Assembly (NCBI RefSeq): GCF_037478135.1
Contig: NZ_JBBHDV010000012.1
Span: 60,851-124,850 of the forward strand
DNA length: 64,000 bases
From: Denitratimonas sp037478135
GTDB lineage: Bacteria; Pseudomonadota; Gammaproteobacteria; Xanthomonadales; Xanthomonadaceae
Reading direction: 5' to 3'
The position numbers and the translations under genes are program-made. Of this stretch, positions 1-9,500 are shown one piece after another; position 1 is the first letter of the stretch, and each line of letters starts with the position of its first letter. The notes below the pieces were generated by a model. The model was given only the letters and a program-made list of their open reading frames with translations. It did not search any database and was not told the origin of the DNA.

Positions 1-167
1 TGACCGGTGACGACAATCCGGCCAACCAGAGCGCCCTGCTCAAGGCCGGCGCCAACGATCTGGTGCAAAAGCCGATCGAGGAGCGCCTGCTGATCACCAA
101 GCTGATCTTCCAGCTGCGTGTCGGCCGCCTGATGCGCGAACGGATTGCCGCCGCTGCATCATCGTGA
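1..167 (+). CDS. Response regulator receiver domain, C-terminal part (gene enters from the left edge)
   Basis: The open frame runs into the window and stops at 165-167. Its 54 visible residues begin TGDDN and include the K-P pair (VQKPI). These match the end of a CheY-like receiver domain: the conserved Thr after strand 4 and the conserved Lys after strand 5. About 25 residues follow, rich in Arg and Leu, with no output domain, so this is either a single-domain regulator or the last receiver of a larger protein. The stop overlaps the GTG start of ung, which suggests co-transcription. The phospho-acceptor Asp lies outside the window. Confidence 0.75.
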   Translation, partial: TGDDNPANQSALLKAGANDLVQKPIEERLLITKLIFQLRVGRLMRERIAAAASS

Positions 168-895
168 GCCAGGCCCCGGACCAGGACCGTATCCGGCTTG
201 AGCCGGGCTGGAAATCCCGCCTGCTGGACGCCTTCGCCGCGCCTTCGATGCAGGCATTGCGGGAATTCCTGCTGCAGGAACGCGGCCGTGGCCGGACCCT
301 CTTCCCGCCGGCGCGGCAGATCTTCGCGGCGCTGGATGCCACCCCGTTCGACCAGGTCAAGGTCGTCATCCTCGGGCAGGATCCGTACCACGGCCCGGGA
401 CAGGCGCACGGGCTGAGTTTTTCGGTGCCGCCTGGCGTGCCGCCGCCGCCTTCGCTGCAGAACATTTTTGCCGAGCTCGAACGCGACCTGCATATCCCGC
501 GCCCGGACCATGGCTGCCTGTTGCCTTGGGCGCAGCGCGGCGTGCTGCTGCTGAACGCGGTGCTGACGGTGGAAAAGGCGCGCGCCGGCTCGCACCAGAA
601 GCGCGGCTGGGAGGAGTTCACCGATCAGGTCATCGCGCGGCTGGCCGAAGATCGCGAAAATCTGGTGTTCCTGCTGTGGGGCAGCTACGCGCAGAAGAAG
701 GGCCAGGTCATCGACGCCCGCCGCCACCGCGTGCTGCGCGCCCCGCACCCTTCGCCGCTGTCAGCGCATCGCGGCTTCATCGGCTGCGGTCACTTTTCCG
801 CCGCCAACCGCTACCTGCAACAGCACGGCATCGCGCCGATCGACTGGCGCCTGCCGGCCAGGGCGGAACTGGACGCATCGCTGTCGGAAAGCTGA
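164..895 (+). CDS. ung: Uracil-DNA glycosylase, family 1
   Basis: Removes uracil from DNA as the first step of base excision repair. The 243-residue product has the usual family length. The water-activating motif GQDPYHGPGQAHGLSFSV is near residues 70-87, LLLNAVLTV follows in the middle, and the DNA-intercalating loop HPSPLSAHRGF is near residue 195. The start is GTG at 164, overlapping the stop of the preceding response regulator, which fits translational coupling. Nothing in the sequence suggests loss of activity. Confidence 0.97.
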   Translation: MSQAPDQDRIRLEPGWKSRLLDAFAAPSMQALREFLLQERGRGRTLFPPARQIFAALDATPFDQVKVVILGQDPYHGPGQAHGLSFSVPPGVPPPPSLQNIFAELERDLHIPRPDHGCLLPWAQRGVLLLNAVLTVEKARAGSHQKRGWEEFTDQVIARLAEDRENLVFLLWGSYAQKKGQVIDARRHRVLRAPHPSPLSAHRGFIGCGHFSAANRYLQQHGIAPIDWRLPARAELDASLSES

Positions 896-1037
896 ACGCA
901 AACCCGCCCAAATCTGGCTTTTCCGCACAACGGCGCCATTTCAGACCCATTGGGGATGGTGGAACTTTGTGTCGGTTTAGCACTCTAACCCCCCGACTGC
1001 TAAACTTGACCCATCACCCACCACTAAGGAGATCCAC

Positions 1038-1901
1038 ATGAATCAGGCTTTGGTGGCAAACAACCTCCCCATCCCCAGCGCGCTCGGTTCGCTGGATGCC
1101 TACATCGGCGCCGTCAACCGCATCCCGGTGCTGACGGTGGAAGAAGAACAGGAGCTGGGCCAGCGTCTGGTCGACGATCAGGACCTGTCCGCCGCCCGCT
1201 CGCTGGTGCTCTCGCACCTGCGCTTCGTGGTGCATGTGGCGCGTGGCTACAACGGCTACGGCCTGCAGATGGCCGACCTGATCCAGGAAGGCAATATCGG
1301 CCTGATGAAGGCGGTCAAGCGTTTCGACCCGAGCCACGGCGTGCGTCTGGTCAGCTTCGCGGTGCACTGGATCCGTGCCGAGATGCACGAGTTCATCCTG
1401 AAGAACTGGCGCATCGTCAAGGTCGCGACCACCAAGGCGCAGCGCAAGCTGTTCTTCAATCTGCGCAAGAGCAAGAAGCGCCTGGGCTGGTTGAACCACG
1501 CCGAAGTGCAGGCCGTGGCGCGTGATCTCAATGTGCCCGAAGCCGAAGTGTTGGAGATGGAATCGCGCCTGTCCGGCCGCGACATCGGCTTCGATGCGCC
1601 GACCGATGACAACGATGACCGCCCGCCGGCACCGACCGCCTATCTGATCGCGGCCGAAGCCGATCCGGCCCAGGCCTACGCTTACCAGGACGAGCAGGAC
1701 TCCCAGCTCGACCTGTTGCAGCAGGGTCTGGCCAAGCTCGATGCGCGCTCGCGCGACATCATCCGTCGCCGTTGGCTCAACGACGACGAGAGCAAGGTCA
1801 CGCTGCAGGAACTGGCTGACGAATACGGCGTCTCGGCCGAACGCATCCGCCAGATCGAGGCCAATGCGATGAAGAAGATGAAGGCGCTGTTCGCCGCCTG
1901 A
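1038..1901 (+). CDS. rpoH: RNA polymerase sigma-32 (heat-shock sigma factor)
   Basis: Directs RNA polymerase to heat-shock promoters. It has 287 residues, typical for RpoH. Region 2 contains LIQEGNIGLMKAVKRFDP and the RpoH-type stretch HWIRAEMHEFILKNWRIVK. The RpoH box region (ATTKAQRKLFFNLRKSKKR) follows, and a region 4 helix-turn-helix (LQELADEYGVSAERIRQIE) ends the protein. AAGGAG at 1026-1031 is well placed before the ATG. It is transcribed alone and ends at a strong hairpin terminator. Confidence 0.96.
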   Translation: MNQALVANNLPIPSALGSLDAYIGAVNRIPVLTVEEEQELGQRLVDDQDLSAARSLVLSHLRFVVHVARGYNGYGLQMADLIQEGNIGLMKAVKRFDPSHGVRLVSFAVHWIRAEMHEFILKNWRIVKVATTKAQRKLFFNLRKSKKRLGWLNHAEVQAVARDLNVPEAEVLEMESRLSGRDIGFDAPTDDNDDRPPAPTAYLIAAEADPAQAYAYQDEQDSQLDLLQQGLAKLDARSRDIIRRRWLNDDESKVTLQELADEYGVSAERIRQIEANAMKKMKALFAA

Positions 1902-1939
1902 TCCACGCTTCCACGCTTCCGCATCACGCAACACCCGCA

Positions 1940-1971
1940 ACGGCCCCGGAAACGGGGCCGTTTGCGTTTTT
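1940..1971 (+). terminator. Rho-independent terminator of rpoH
   Basis: ACGGCCCCG (1940-1948) pairs perfectly with CGGGGCCGT (1953-1961) across a GAAA loop, giving a 9-bp GC-rich stem. A T-rich tail runs to 1971. It lies 39 bases after the rpoH stop and also abuts the end of the convergent receiver-like gene. Confidence 0.9.
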
Positions 1972-2300
1972 CAGCCGATGAAATCCATTGCGCTGCGCGC
2001 TGCGCCCAGTATCTGGCTGATTTCCGCCGCTCCTGCAGAGTGGGTGGAGTGCACCTCGTAGACCGGAAGGGCTTCATCGTTGTCCAGGCAGTACCGGACC
2101 AGCCATTTTGCGCAGTCACAACCGCTCTGTGTCGCGCCGAGGTCGTAGTCGAAACTGACGAAGCGTGGCAGGCCAAGACTCTCGATCCGGTCCACGAAAT
2201 CCCGGAAGCTGCGCGCCAAGACCCAGTTGCCCCGTGGCAGGTGTACCCAGCTGACATCGGTGGGTGTGCGTCGGTCGTCGAGAAACAGCAGATAGCTCAT
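1971..2300 (-). CDS. Cyclic-phosphate-processing receiver-domain protein (small, stand-alone)
   Basis: This 109-residue protein resembles the stand-alone receiver-like family predicted to process cyclic phosphates. It starts with a hydrophobic strand ending in two acidic residues (LLFLDDRRTP). It has a FDYDLG motif near residue 50 and a late HSTHS motif where family members have a conserved His-Ser. There is no output domain. Its ATG lies 17 bases after the stop of the first TraG-like gene, on the same strand, so it is probably the last gene of that operon. Family members have been proposed to act in RNA repair or conflict systems; that role is not shown here. Confidence 0.7.
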   Translation of the reverse strand: MSYLLFLDDRRTPTDVSWVHLPRGNWVLARSFRDFVDRIESLGLPRFVSFDYDLGATQSGCDCAKWLVRYCLDNDEALPVYEVHSTHSAGAAEISQILGAARSAMDFIG

Positions 2301-2317
2301 GGTGGGCTGACCAACTT

Positions 2318-3628
2318 TCAGGCGTGGAAAGGATTGGGATCGAACTGGCCGGCAAATACCGGGTCGCTGAGGTAGTCGGGGCGGCGCGCCATGAGAGGAA
2401 GAGCGCCGGCAATGGCCAGCTGCAGTTCTTCGGGTCCCATGTCGATCAATTCACCGGCGGTATGAACCTCGTTCACCGCTTCGATGGAAGTGGCCAGATG
2501 CATGGTGGTGATGCCGAACACCTGGTGCACATGGCAGTTGTTGTAGAGGGTTTCCCAGTCTTGCGGATAAGTGGACTGCAACTGGCTCAGATCCTGCCAG
2601 AAGCTCCAGGTTTGCAGGCCATAGCCGCGAAGCAGGGTAATGGCCTGGCGGAGCTGGTCGAGTGGGCCGAGCTGGGCGGCCTCGTCCAGCAGGAACAAGG
2701 TTGAGGGGCTGATACGTCGTCGACGCCGCAGGATGAGTGCGAACAGGGCGCCGATCCAGAGCCTGAGCAGCCGTCGTGCCGACTCCATGTGCTGTGGCGG
2801 AATCACGATGTAGATGGACAGTGGGCGCCCGTCCACCACCGCCTGGAGATCGAAGCTGCTGTCCATCGTGGCTCCTTCGACGCGCGGTCCGACGAGGTCG
2901 GCCACATGACTCTGGGCAGTGGAGAGGATGGAAGCCAATGTTTTGCTTGATCCCATCGTCAGTGCATGGGCACCGTTCCGGACCATGGAACTGCCGGAGC
3001 GCAACATCCCGTCAGCCAGTGCCGCCATTGCCGCGTTGTCGCCGTGGAGTGCGCTGCGCAGAGCTTTGAGGGTGGCGCCGCTATCGCATGTTGCATCCAG
3101 GTGCAGCATCAGGGCCGAAACCAGGAAGCGTGCGCGGTTGTCCCAGTACGGGTCGCGCTGGCTATCCGTGGTCGGCACGATCAGTCCGGCCAGCATCTGC
3201 GCATCAGCCTCGTTCTCTGCTTCCGGGCCTCGCAGCAGATCAAGAGGATTGAACGATGCGCCTGGCTCGCCGGTGACGCCGAAAGGGTCCAGCAGCACCA
3301 CTTCGTGGCCCAGCTCGTGACGCCGTCGCGCCGTGACCGCGTGATTCTCACCTTTCGGGTCGATCACGATCACCGGTCCGCGGTGGCGCAACAGCGCTGG
3401 AATGATGGCTCCGACGCCTTTGCCGCTGCCTGTCGGAGCAATTGTCATAAGGTGGCCGTCGCCGTGATAAAGCACAGGTGTCCAGTCCGGCCGACCAGTG
3501 ACCCGTTGCTTGGGCATAAAGCCGAAACTGAAACCGGAGGGCGGCCAGTGGGATGCGTCCGCACCTTGCCAACCGACGAGCAGGCCATGTTCCGGGATGG
3601 ATGCCGGAAGCTTGGATGAGGTGTTCAT
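2318..3628 (-). CDS. VirD4/TraG-like ATPase, copy 1 (no membrane anchor)
   Basis: Related to type IV coupling proteins, the hexameric ATPases that feed DNA or protein into type IV secretion channels. Of 436 residues, Walker A (APTGSGKG) is at 64-71, IDPKGEN follows shortly after, and Walker B (LFLLDEAAQLG) has its Asp near 315. A QDLSQLQ motif follows, as in TraG/VirD4. The two N-terminal membrane helices typical of VirD4 are missing; only about 60 soluble residues precede Walker A. Its ATG overlaps the stop of copy 2 by four bases. No VirB genes or relaxase lie in the window, so a role in conjugation is not supported locally. Confidence 0.85.
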   Translation of the reverse strand: MNTSSKLPASIPEHGLLVGWQGADASHWPPSGFSFGFMPKQRVTGRPDWTPVLYHGDGHLMTIAPTGSGKGVGAIIPALLRHRGPVIVIDPKGENHAVTARRRHELGHEVVLLDPFGVTGEPGASFNPLDLLRGPEAENEADAQMLAGLIVPTTDSQRDPYWDNRARFLVSALMLHLDATCDSGATLKALRSALHGDNAAMAALADGMLRSGSSMVRNGAHALTMGSSKTLASILSTAQSHVADLVGPRVEGATMDSSFDLQAVVDGRPLSIYIVIPPQHMESARRLLRLWIGALFALILRRRRRISPSTLFLLDEAAQLGPLDQLRQAITLLRGYGLQTWSFWQDLSQLQSTYPQDWETLYNNCHVHQVFGITTMHLATSIEAVNEVHTAGELIDMGPEELQLAIAGALPLMARRPDYLSDPVFAGQFDPNPFHA

Positions 3629-5184
3629 GGCGATGGCTTCCCGTCGCCTCCGGAGGTCCGCTCGATTATGTCCACATGGCCGTCGGTATCTTCGTGCAGC
3701 CAGTATTCGGGTGCCAGGCGTTGGCGTGTTTCGGGCTCGAGGCTGTCGATTTCACCCAGTTGCCAGTGCGCCTCTATTTCCCTGGACCATTGCTCCTGAC
3801 TGGGTTGAAGCTGCAGGCTGCGGGCATCGTAGATCCTGGGTGGATGGTCTGGTGGCGGTGGTGTCGCTTCACCGAACATGGGGTTGCGATCGTACTGGTC
3901 GGCGAAGCAGGGATCGGCCAGATAGCTGGGACGGGTCGCAATCAGGGGCCGGGAGCCGGCGAGAGACAGCTCCATTTCGTCGTGCTCCAGCTCCAGCAGC
4001 GCCTGTGCAGCGTGGGTGCGGTTCAATGCGGCGATCGAACGCGCCAGCCGCATCGTGGTGATTCCGAAAACCTGGTGGACCGAGCAGTTGTTGTACATCG
4101 TGGACCAGTCATGCGGATACAGGCGCTGCAACTGGCTCAGGTCCTGCCAGAAGCTCCAGGTCTGAAGCCCGTAGCCGCGCAGCAGCGTGAGCGCTTGGCG
4201 AAGTTGCGGCAACGGTCCGAGCTGGGCCGCTTCGTCGAGGAGGAACAGCGTGGGCGGGTTCACCCGTTTGCGGCGCCGCAGGATCAGCCCGAACAGTGCA
4301 CCTATCCAGATCCGCAGCAGATGCCGGTGCGAGGTGAGCTTATCCGGTGGCAGCACGATATACAGTGACAGCGGGTCACCACGGGTAATCCCGTGAACGT
4401 CGAAAGTGCTCATGGCGGTGGCCCGGTTGACCGCCGAACTTCCGAATATCGCCACATGATCCTGGGCGATGGACAGATAGGACGCCTTGACGTTTTCAGC
4501 GTTGCCGCGATCCAGGATCGACGCGCCTGCGGAGATGGCGTCGATGGAGGAACGACGCAGTTCGGCCACGGTGTAGGCCAGGTCGTTTTCGCTCTGATGT
4601 AACAGGTAGCACAACTCTGCGAGATTGCGCAGCGGAAGCGGGCGCTGCAGTGCGATGGTCAGCAGCAGCACATGGATGGCCTGGCGCGCACGGTTGTTCC
4701 AGAACGGATCGTCGCTGATCGTGGGTGGCGCCAGCAGGTCGGCCAGCATTCCGGCCTCGTCCACTACTCCAGGGTCGTTCTGGGAAAGCAGGTCGAGTGG
4801 ATTGAAGGCGTCCGCACGCTCACCGGTCACGTTGAATGGATCAAGCAACACCACGCGCTGCCCGAGCTCGCGCCGGCGACGAGCGGTAACCGCGTGATTC
4901 TCGCCTTTGGGGTCGATGACGATCACCGGGCCGGGGTGGCGCAGCAGCGCGGGGATGATGCAGCCGACGCCTTTGCCGGCCCCGGTCGGGGCGATGGTCA
5001 TCAGGTGGCCGCCGCCGGTATGGAGAAAGGGCTGCCTGGTACGGGCGCGCGCTCCTTCTTGGCGAGGCGGGAGGAATCCTATCGGCAGGCTGCGGTTACG
5101 TGTTTCCATCGACCACCCGATCAGCAGCCCATCGACGGGTAGCGTGCGCGGCATGGGGGGTTCCTTGGGGCGGGTGCCCTTCAT
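3625..5184 (-). CDS. VirD4/TraG-like ATPase, copy 2 (no membrane anchor)
   Basis: Paralogue of the next gene, with the same order of motifs: Walker A (APTGAGKG) near 65-72, IDPKGENHAVTARRRRELG, Walker B (LFLLDEAAQLG) and a QDLSQLQ motif. Its 519 residues include a C-terminal extension of about 70 residues that copy 1 lacks, rich in Glu, Trp and Pro. Like copy 1 it has no transmembrane segment before the ATPase core. The start at 5184 has GGAGA seven bases upstream. It overlaps copy 1 by ATGA, so the two are probably made in fixed proportion and may form a mixed hexamer (inference). Confidence 0.85.
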   Translation of the reverse strand: MKGTRPKEPPMPRTLPVDGLLIGWSMETRNRSLPIGFLPPRQEGARARTRQPFLHTGGGHLMTIAPTGAGKGVGCIIPALLRHPGPVIVIDPKGENHAVTARRRRELGQRVVLLDPFNVTGERADAFNPLDLLSQNDPGVVDEAGMLADLLAPPTISDDPFWNNRARQAIHVLLLTIALQRPLPLRNLAELCYLLHQSENDLAYTVAELRRSSIDAISAGASILDRGNAENVKASYLSIAQDHVAIFGSSAVNRATAMSTFDVHGITRGDPLSLYIVLPPDKLTSHRHLLRIWIGALFGLILRRRKRVNPPTLFLLDEAAQLGPLPQLRQALTLLRGYGLQTWSFWQDLSQLQRLYPHDWSTMYNNCSVHQVFGITTMRLARSIAALNRTHAAQALLELEHDEMELSLAGSRPLIATRPSYLADPCFADQYDRNPMFGEATPPPPDHPPRIYDARSLQLQPSQEQWSREIEAHWQLGEIDSLEPETRQRLAPEYWLHEDTDGHVDIIERTSGGDGKPSP

Positions 5185-5324
5185 GCATGTTCTCCGTCGG
5201 GCAGTGGACGCGTGTTACCGATTGAAAGCGGATCGAGTGTGTTTGGCTGGGGCAACACGGTCAACCACACGACAGGAGCGGCAAGGCCGCCACGGGCGGG
5301 CCGGCATGTCGCCCGGACGGGAAA

Positions 5325-6467
5325 TCAAGGTCCCGCGCCCGGTGCCGCAGCGGAAGCGCGGACGAGCCCATGCAGAAACCGGGTGTCGGCAAAAGGAAGG
5401 TGGTGCAGTCCCGAGCAAGCTATCTCGCTCAGGTTGCGGGATCGGACTCCGGGTCCGGAGCCAGTGGTGTCAGCGGCACTGATCGCTTCAAACCACAGCC
5501 GCAGCGGAAGCGGGGCTCCAGCAAGAGGCGGCGGCTGGTTTTCGTCGCGTTCCGCTTGCGGCAGCATGGTGACCGCCAGCTGGTCGAACTCGCGTTGACA
5601 GGCCTGTCGTACCGCCTCTTGCGGCCCGATCAGATCACGCTGGTCGAGCACGACCTGCCAGGCGAGTGCTATTTCCGGGTGTCCGCACAGTCGCAGATAG
5701 GCCTGTCGCCGCACCGGTGCATCCAGCAGGTCCACCAGCAGGATCGCACCGAGTTCGGAAGCCAGGCACTGCGCCGGGTCCAGATGCTGCTGTTGCGTAG
5801 CAAGCGCCTGCAACGCCCGCTCATGTTGGCCGGCGGCACCGCTGTGTCGATGCTGTGCCAGATTCACGCCGCGTGCCGGCGCCGTGGTCCCATCCAGCAT
5901 CCGGTCCACGGCCACTGCCACCACGCCAAAATCGAAAATGACCGGTGCCGATGCCACTCGACCCTCATCCACACCGGGCACGGAAAACGAGCTTGCCAGG
6001 CGTGGTGGTGGCAACCTGGTGTGATGCTCGAAGAAACGCGCAACATCCTCTGCATAGCCATGCCAGAGCCCCTCCAGAAGTTGCTGGTGGTGGGTGTCGC
6101 GAGGTGCCAGCGTGCCGCCTGCGAGGCGTGTCGCCCAGTAGGTTCGCGCGCTCCATTGGGCGCTGTCATCGGCGGGTGGCGGCCCACTGCAGGTATCGAA
6201 GTGGGCCGCTTCGCCGGGCCGGAGGGGGCGTGGCAGTCGCAGATCACCGGTGAGCCGGTACAGCCCGAGCAGGTGATCCTCGCATGGGTCGCGCATGTGC
6301 AGCCCAGTGGCATTGCCGCTTGCAATCGGAGGAGGTTGTATCTGTGGCGGTTGACCGCCACCGCATCCGGTGATCGACCCCAGCGTCAGGCTCAGCGCAA
6401 GCATCCGTCGCAGCACATGGCCGCTTCGCCGGGATGGGAATGAGGAATCCATGGGTTGTCGATACAT
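5325..6467 (-). CDS. Predicted lipoprotein of unknown function
   Basis: A 380-residue protein that I do not recognise. An Arg-rich N-terminus and a hydrophobic stretch end in the lipobox ITGC, making Cys35 the likely lipidated residue. The mature part begins with a Gly/Pro/Gln-rich linker and continues as a soluble domain with six or more Cys but no motif I can name. It lies 140 bases upstream of the TraG-like pair on the same strand and so probably opens that operon. An envelope lipoprotein beside two coupling-protein-like ATPases suggests a surface or transport function (inference). A second possible start is at 6452. Confidence 0.6.
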   Translation of the reverse strand: MYRQPMDSSFPSRRSGHVLRRMLALSLTLGSITGCGGGQPPQIQPPPIASGNATGLHMRDPCEDHLLGLYRLTGDLRLPRPLRPGEAAHFDTCSGPPPADDSAQWSARTYWATRLAGGTLAPRDTHHQQLLEGLWHGYAEDVARFFEHHTRLPPPRLASSFSVPGVDEGRVASAPVIFDFGVVAVAVDRMLDGTTAPARGVNLAQHRHSGAAGQHERALQALATQQQHLDPAQCLASELGAILLVDLLDAPVRRQAYLRLCGHPEIALAWQVVLDQRDLIGPQEAVRQACQREFDQLAVTMLPQAERDENQPPPLAGAPLPLRLWFEAISAADTTGSGPGVRSRNLSEIACSGLHHLPFADTRFLHGLVRASAAAPGAGP

Positions 6468-6547
6468 GCGGTGGCTCAGCTTGCGCGGGTCGCCCGCAAC
6501 TGCTACTTCAATATCATCACATGACCATGGAAAGCCGGGGGGGGCTT

Positions 6548-9500
6548 ATGGAGTTCTACGGGCGCGCAAAAGAGCTGGAGTTCCTCCGGAGTGTCTGGCA
6601 TGAGGTGACGGGCCACGATGGGGACGCCGGATCAATCGGTACGCCAGCAACCGTCCGCCGGCTGTCTGCGCCGCACATGCTGACGATCATCGCTGAAAGT
6701 GGCATGGGCAAGACACGCCTGCTCCGGGAGCTGTACCGGTGGCTCGCAGCCCACCCGCTCTGGAATCCTGGGGAATTCAGATACTGGCCGGAGAGCCTGG
6801 GCCAGGCTGCCGATCTCAATGCGCCGATAGCCAGCGACCATATCAAAGGGCCACCTGCCTTCTATTGGCTGGGTGTAAAGCTGGATGGCAGCAGCTACGC
6901 GTTGCCGATTCTGCGGGAGAAACTCCGCTCCCATGTGGAGACGGTGCGCAGCAAGGAATCGCGATTCACCCAGTTCGTGTGCGAGCTCAAGGACAAGGGC
7001 AGGAAAGCCCCAGCCGAGCTTATCTGGGATGGTGTCGCTAACGTCGCTAACACTGTTGGGGTGCCCGGCTTCGTGATCAATGGGCTCAGAGCATGCTATT
7101 CGGCGGCGAAAAAGCTTGACGAGCAGGCCTTGGGGCCGACGGAGCGTGAACGTCAGAGCCACATGTCCGCAGGAGATGAGCTATTGGCTCTGCTGGAACT
7201 GATCATGGGAAGCAAGGCGCCTGTTCCTGTGGTCCTCGCGCTGGATGATGCCCAGAACATGGACGCGTTGACGGTGGAGTTCGTAGAGCGGCTGTGGTCG
7301 GCAGCCACCGCTTGCCCGAACGGCTGGCCGCTGTTGATTGTGGCAACCCACTGGGAGCAGGAGTGGCGGCGCACCACCACCTCCGGGTCGGAGGAGGCAC
7401 AGCGCAGCTTTGCCGGACTCTTCCGGCGTATGGAGGAAGACGGCAGAGCAGGCAAAGTATGCGAGTGGATGCTTTCCAAAAGCACCGCCGATGACCTTGG
7501 CGACTATCTGGATTCGAAGCTTCCCGGGCTCTCACCGGCGCAGCGCTCCCTGCTGCTGGAGAAGGCGGATGGCAACTTCCTCAGCCTGGTGGAGGATGTC
7601 GGCTTTCTGCGAATGACTCCTCCCTGCTTTGTTGATCGAAATCCTGCCGGCATGCTGACGGAAATGGGAGTGCAGGCGATAGGACAGCTTGTTGGGGAGC
7701 GCAAACAGCGCGTGCACAGCCGGTTCTACGCGCTGCAGGACGGCCATAGGGAAATGCTTGGTCTGGCAAGCCACTCCGGCCCCGGCTTCCTGCGACAGGT
7801 GGTGGAAAACTCTGCCCGGCAGCTTTGCCTCGACGGATTGGAGGAAGTCCTGCCGCCGGACCGGATCGTCACAATGCTGGACGAATGCGCCGATCCCTAT
7901 GCCGTGCTGGAGTTTCCCGGCGAACTCTTCGGACAGTTCAGGGACCGGCTCTGGCTGGAGGCGGCCAAGGATTACGCCCGGATGGCCCAGCACGAGCATG
8001 CTCCTGCCCTCAGGCGGATGCTTCAAAACCACCTGGCTGATTGGGTGGGGCGCTCTTTCAATGAGCACGGCGAGCTGCGGTCGCGGGAGGATGAGTTGCG
8101 CGGTGCATCTGTCTCGATCCTCCAGCTGGAAGTCAGGGATCGCAGGACTCTGCTCGACATGGCCGCTTCCGAGTTCGTGTGGGAGGGGCCCGGGGATGGG
8201 ACGTTCACGACGGAACAAGCGCTCGCCCTGCGGGTACAGATGCTGCTGAATCGCAGTGATGCGATGGACAGCGAGTGGGATCGCATCAGACAGCGGGTTG
8301 AGAGCTGCATGATGATCGACTGGCGGCAGGTTCCGGAAACAGTGATCAGCTCCATCAGCTTGAATCTGGCAGCGGTCGACTGGATTGCTGCTGGTGCCTT
8401 TTCTGCGGCATGCAGCCTGCTGGAAGTGTTGCTTGCTCGGCTCGGTGTGGAGCTGGAGGGGGCGCCTGCCCGCTTCGAGGAGCGAGGAGGGGGCAGGAAG
8501 CCGGTGCTTCCCCTTTTGAACCGACGGGATGCTCGGCGCTGCTTCCAGGTGATGTTGAACCTGGCCAAGGCCAAGCGGCATCTGGACAGGACGGATGACG
8601 CACTGGCGATTTACCAGTGTGCGGAATCGCTATGTCGCAAGCATAAGCTGGGTGACCAGGCCATGTTTCAGGCGCTCATGGGCCGCCGCCGTTGCCTGCA
8701 ACTGCTGCGCAGACAGGACGAGGTGGACTCGCTGCCGTTTGACGATATTGATTTCTCCCGCCTTCCTGCGCACTACTTCGCCGCCATCGTCGCCTCCGAA
8801 GATGCGTTGCGCGAAGCGCTGGCGCAGGCGGAGCAGAGTGGTGACCGTACCGCGCTGGCGATCCAGGCCGCATTTCTGGCGAAGCTGCACCGTAACCGGA
8901 GGGAGTACGAGGCGGCGGTCCGCTATTACGAGCTGGCACTTGACCATGCCGGCGGCGACCACCAGCGGCGCACAATCAATGCAATGGTTGAAAGCGTTGC
9001 CCAGGCCGGCTCCCGGGAGCGGTTGGACGACCTTCTGCGGAGGGTGTTTGGACACACGGAACACGCTGGCATGGCACAGGACCTCGCCGTGGCGTATTTG
9101 AATGCGGGCCGTGCACGTCTGATTTCAGGTGATCCCGATGCGGCGCTGGGGCTGCTGAAACAGGCGATGGCGTGGGAGTTCAAGCGGAACAGAAGCACCC
9201 ACTTGGGAAAAATCATCCAGAGTCTGGGCATGGTGGGTGCTGTGGCCCTGATGGTTGAGGCGGTCGGAGCGGAAATCCTTCCCGGACTCCAGGCTCTGGT
9301 GCAGGGCTGCAAGGATGCAATGGCGCAGGTCAGCGACAGGATCAGGGAGCAGCAGGGAGCGGACACGGCAAAGAAGGCGAGGAAGCAGTTCAACCGTTCC
9401 CTGGGTCGTGTTGAGACAGCCCGCTCCGGCGCAGTCGGTTGGGTCTGGGTCTTCAGTCTTGCGCGGGCTGGCCGGAACCACCGGGAACTGCCGGATGTGC

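Noticed and set aside
2318..5184. A conjugation or type IV secretion cluster
   Set aside because: Only coupling-protein-like ATPases occur; no relaxase, VirB4, VirB6, VirB10 or pilin gene is in the neighbourhood and the ATPases lack membrane helices.
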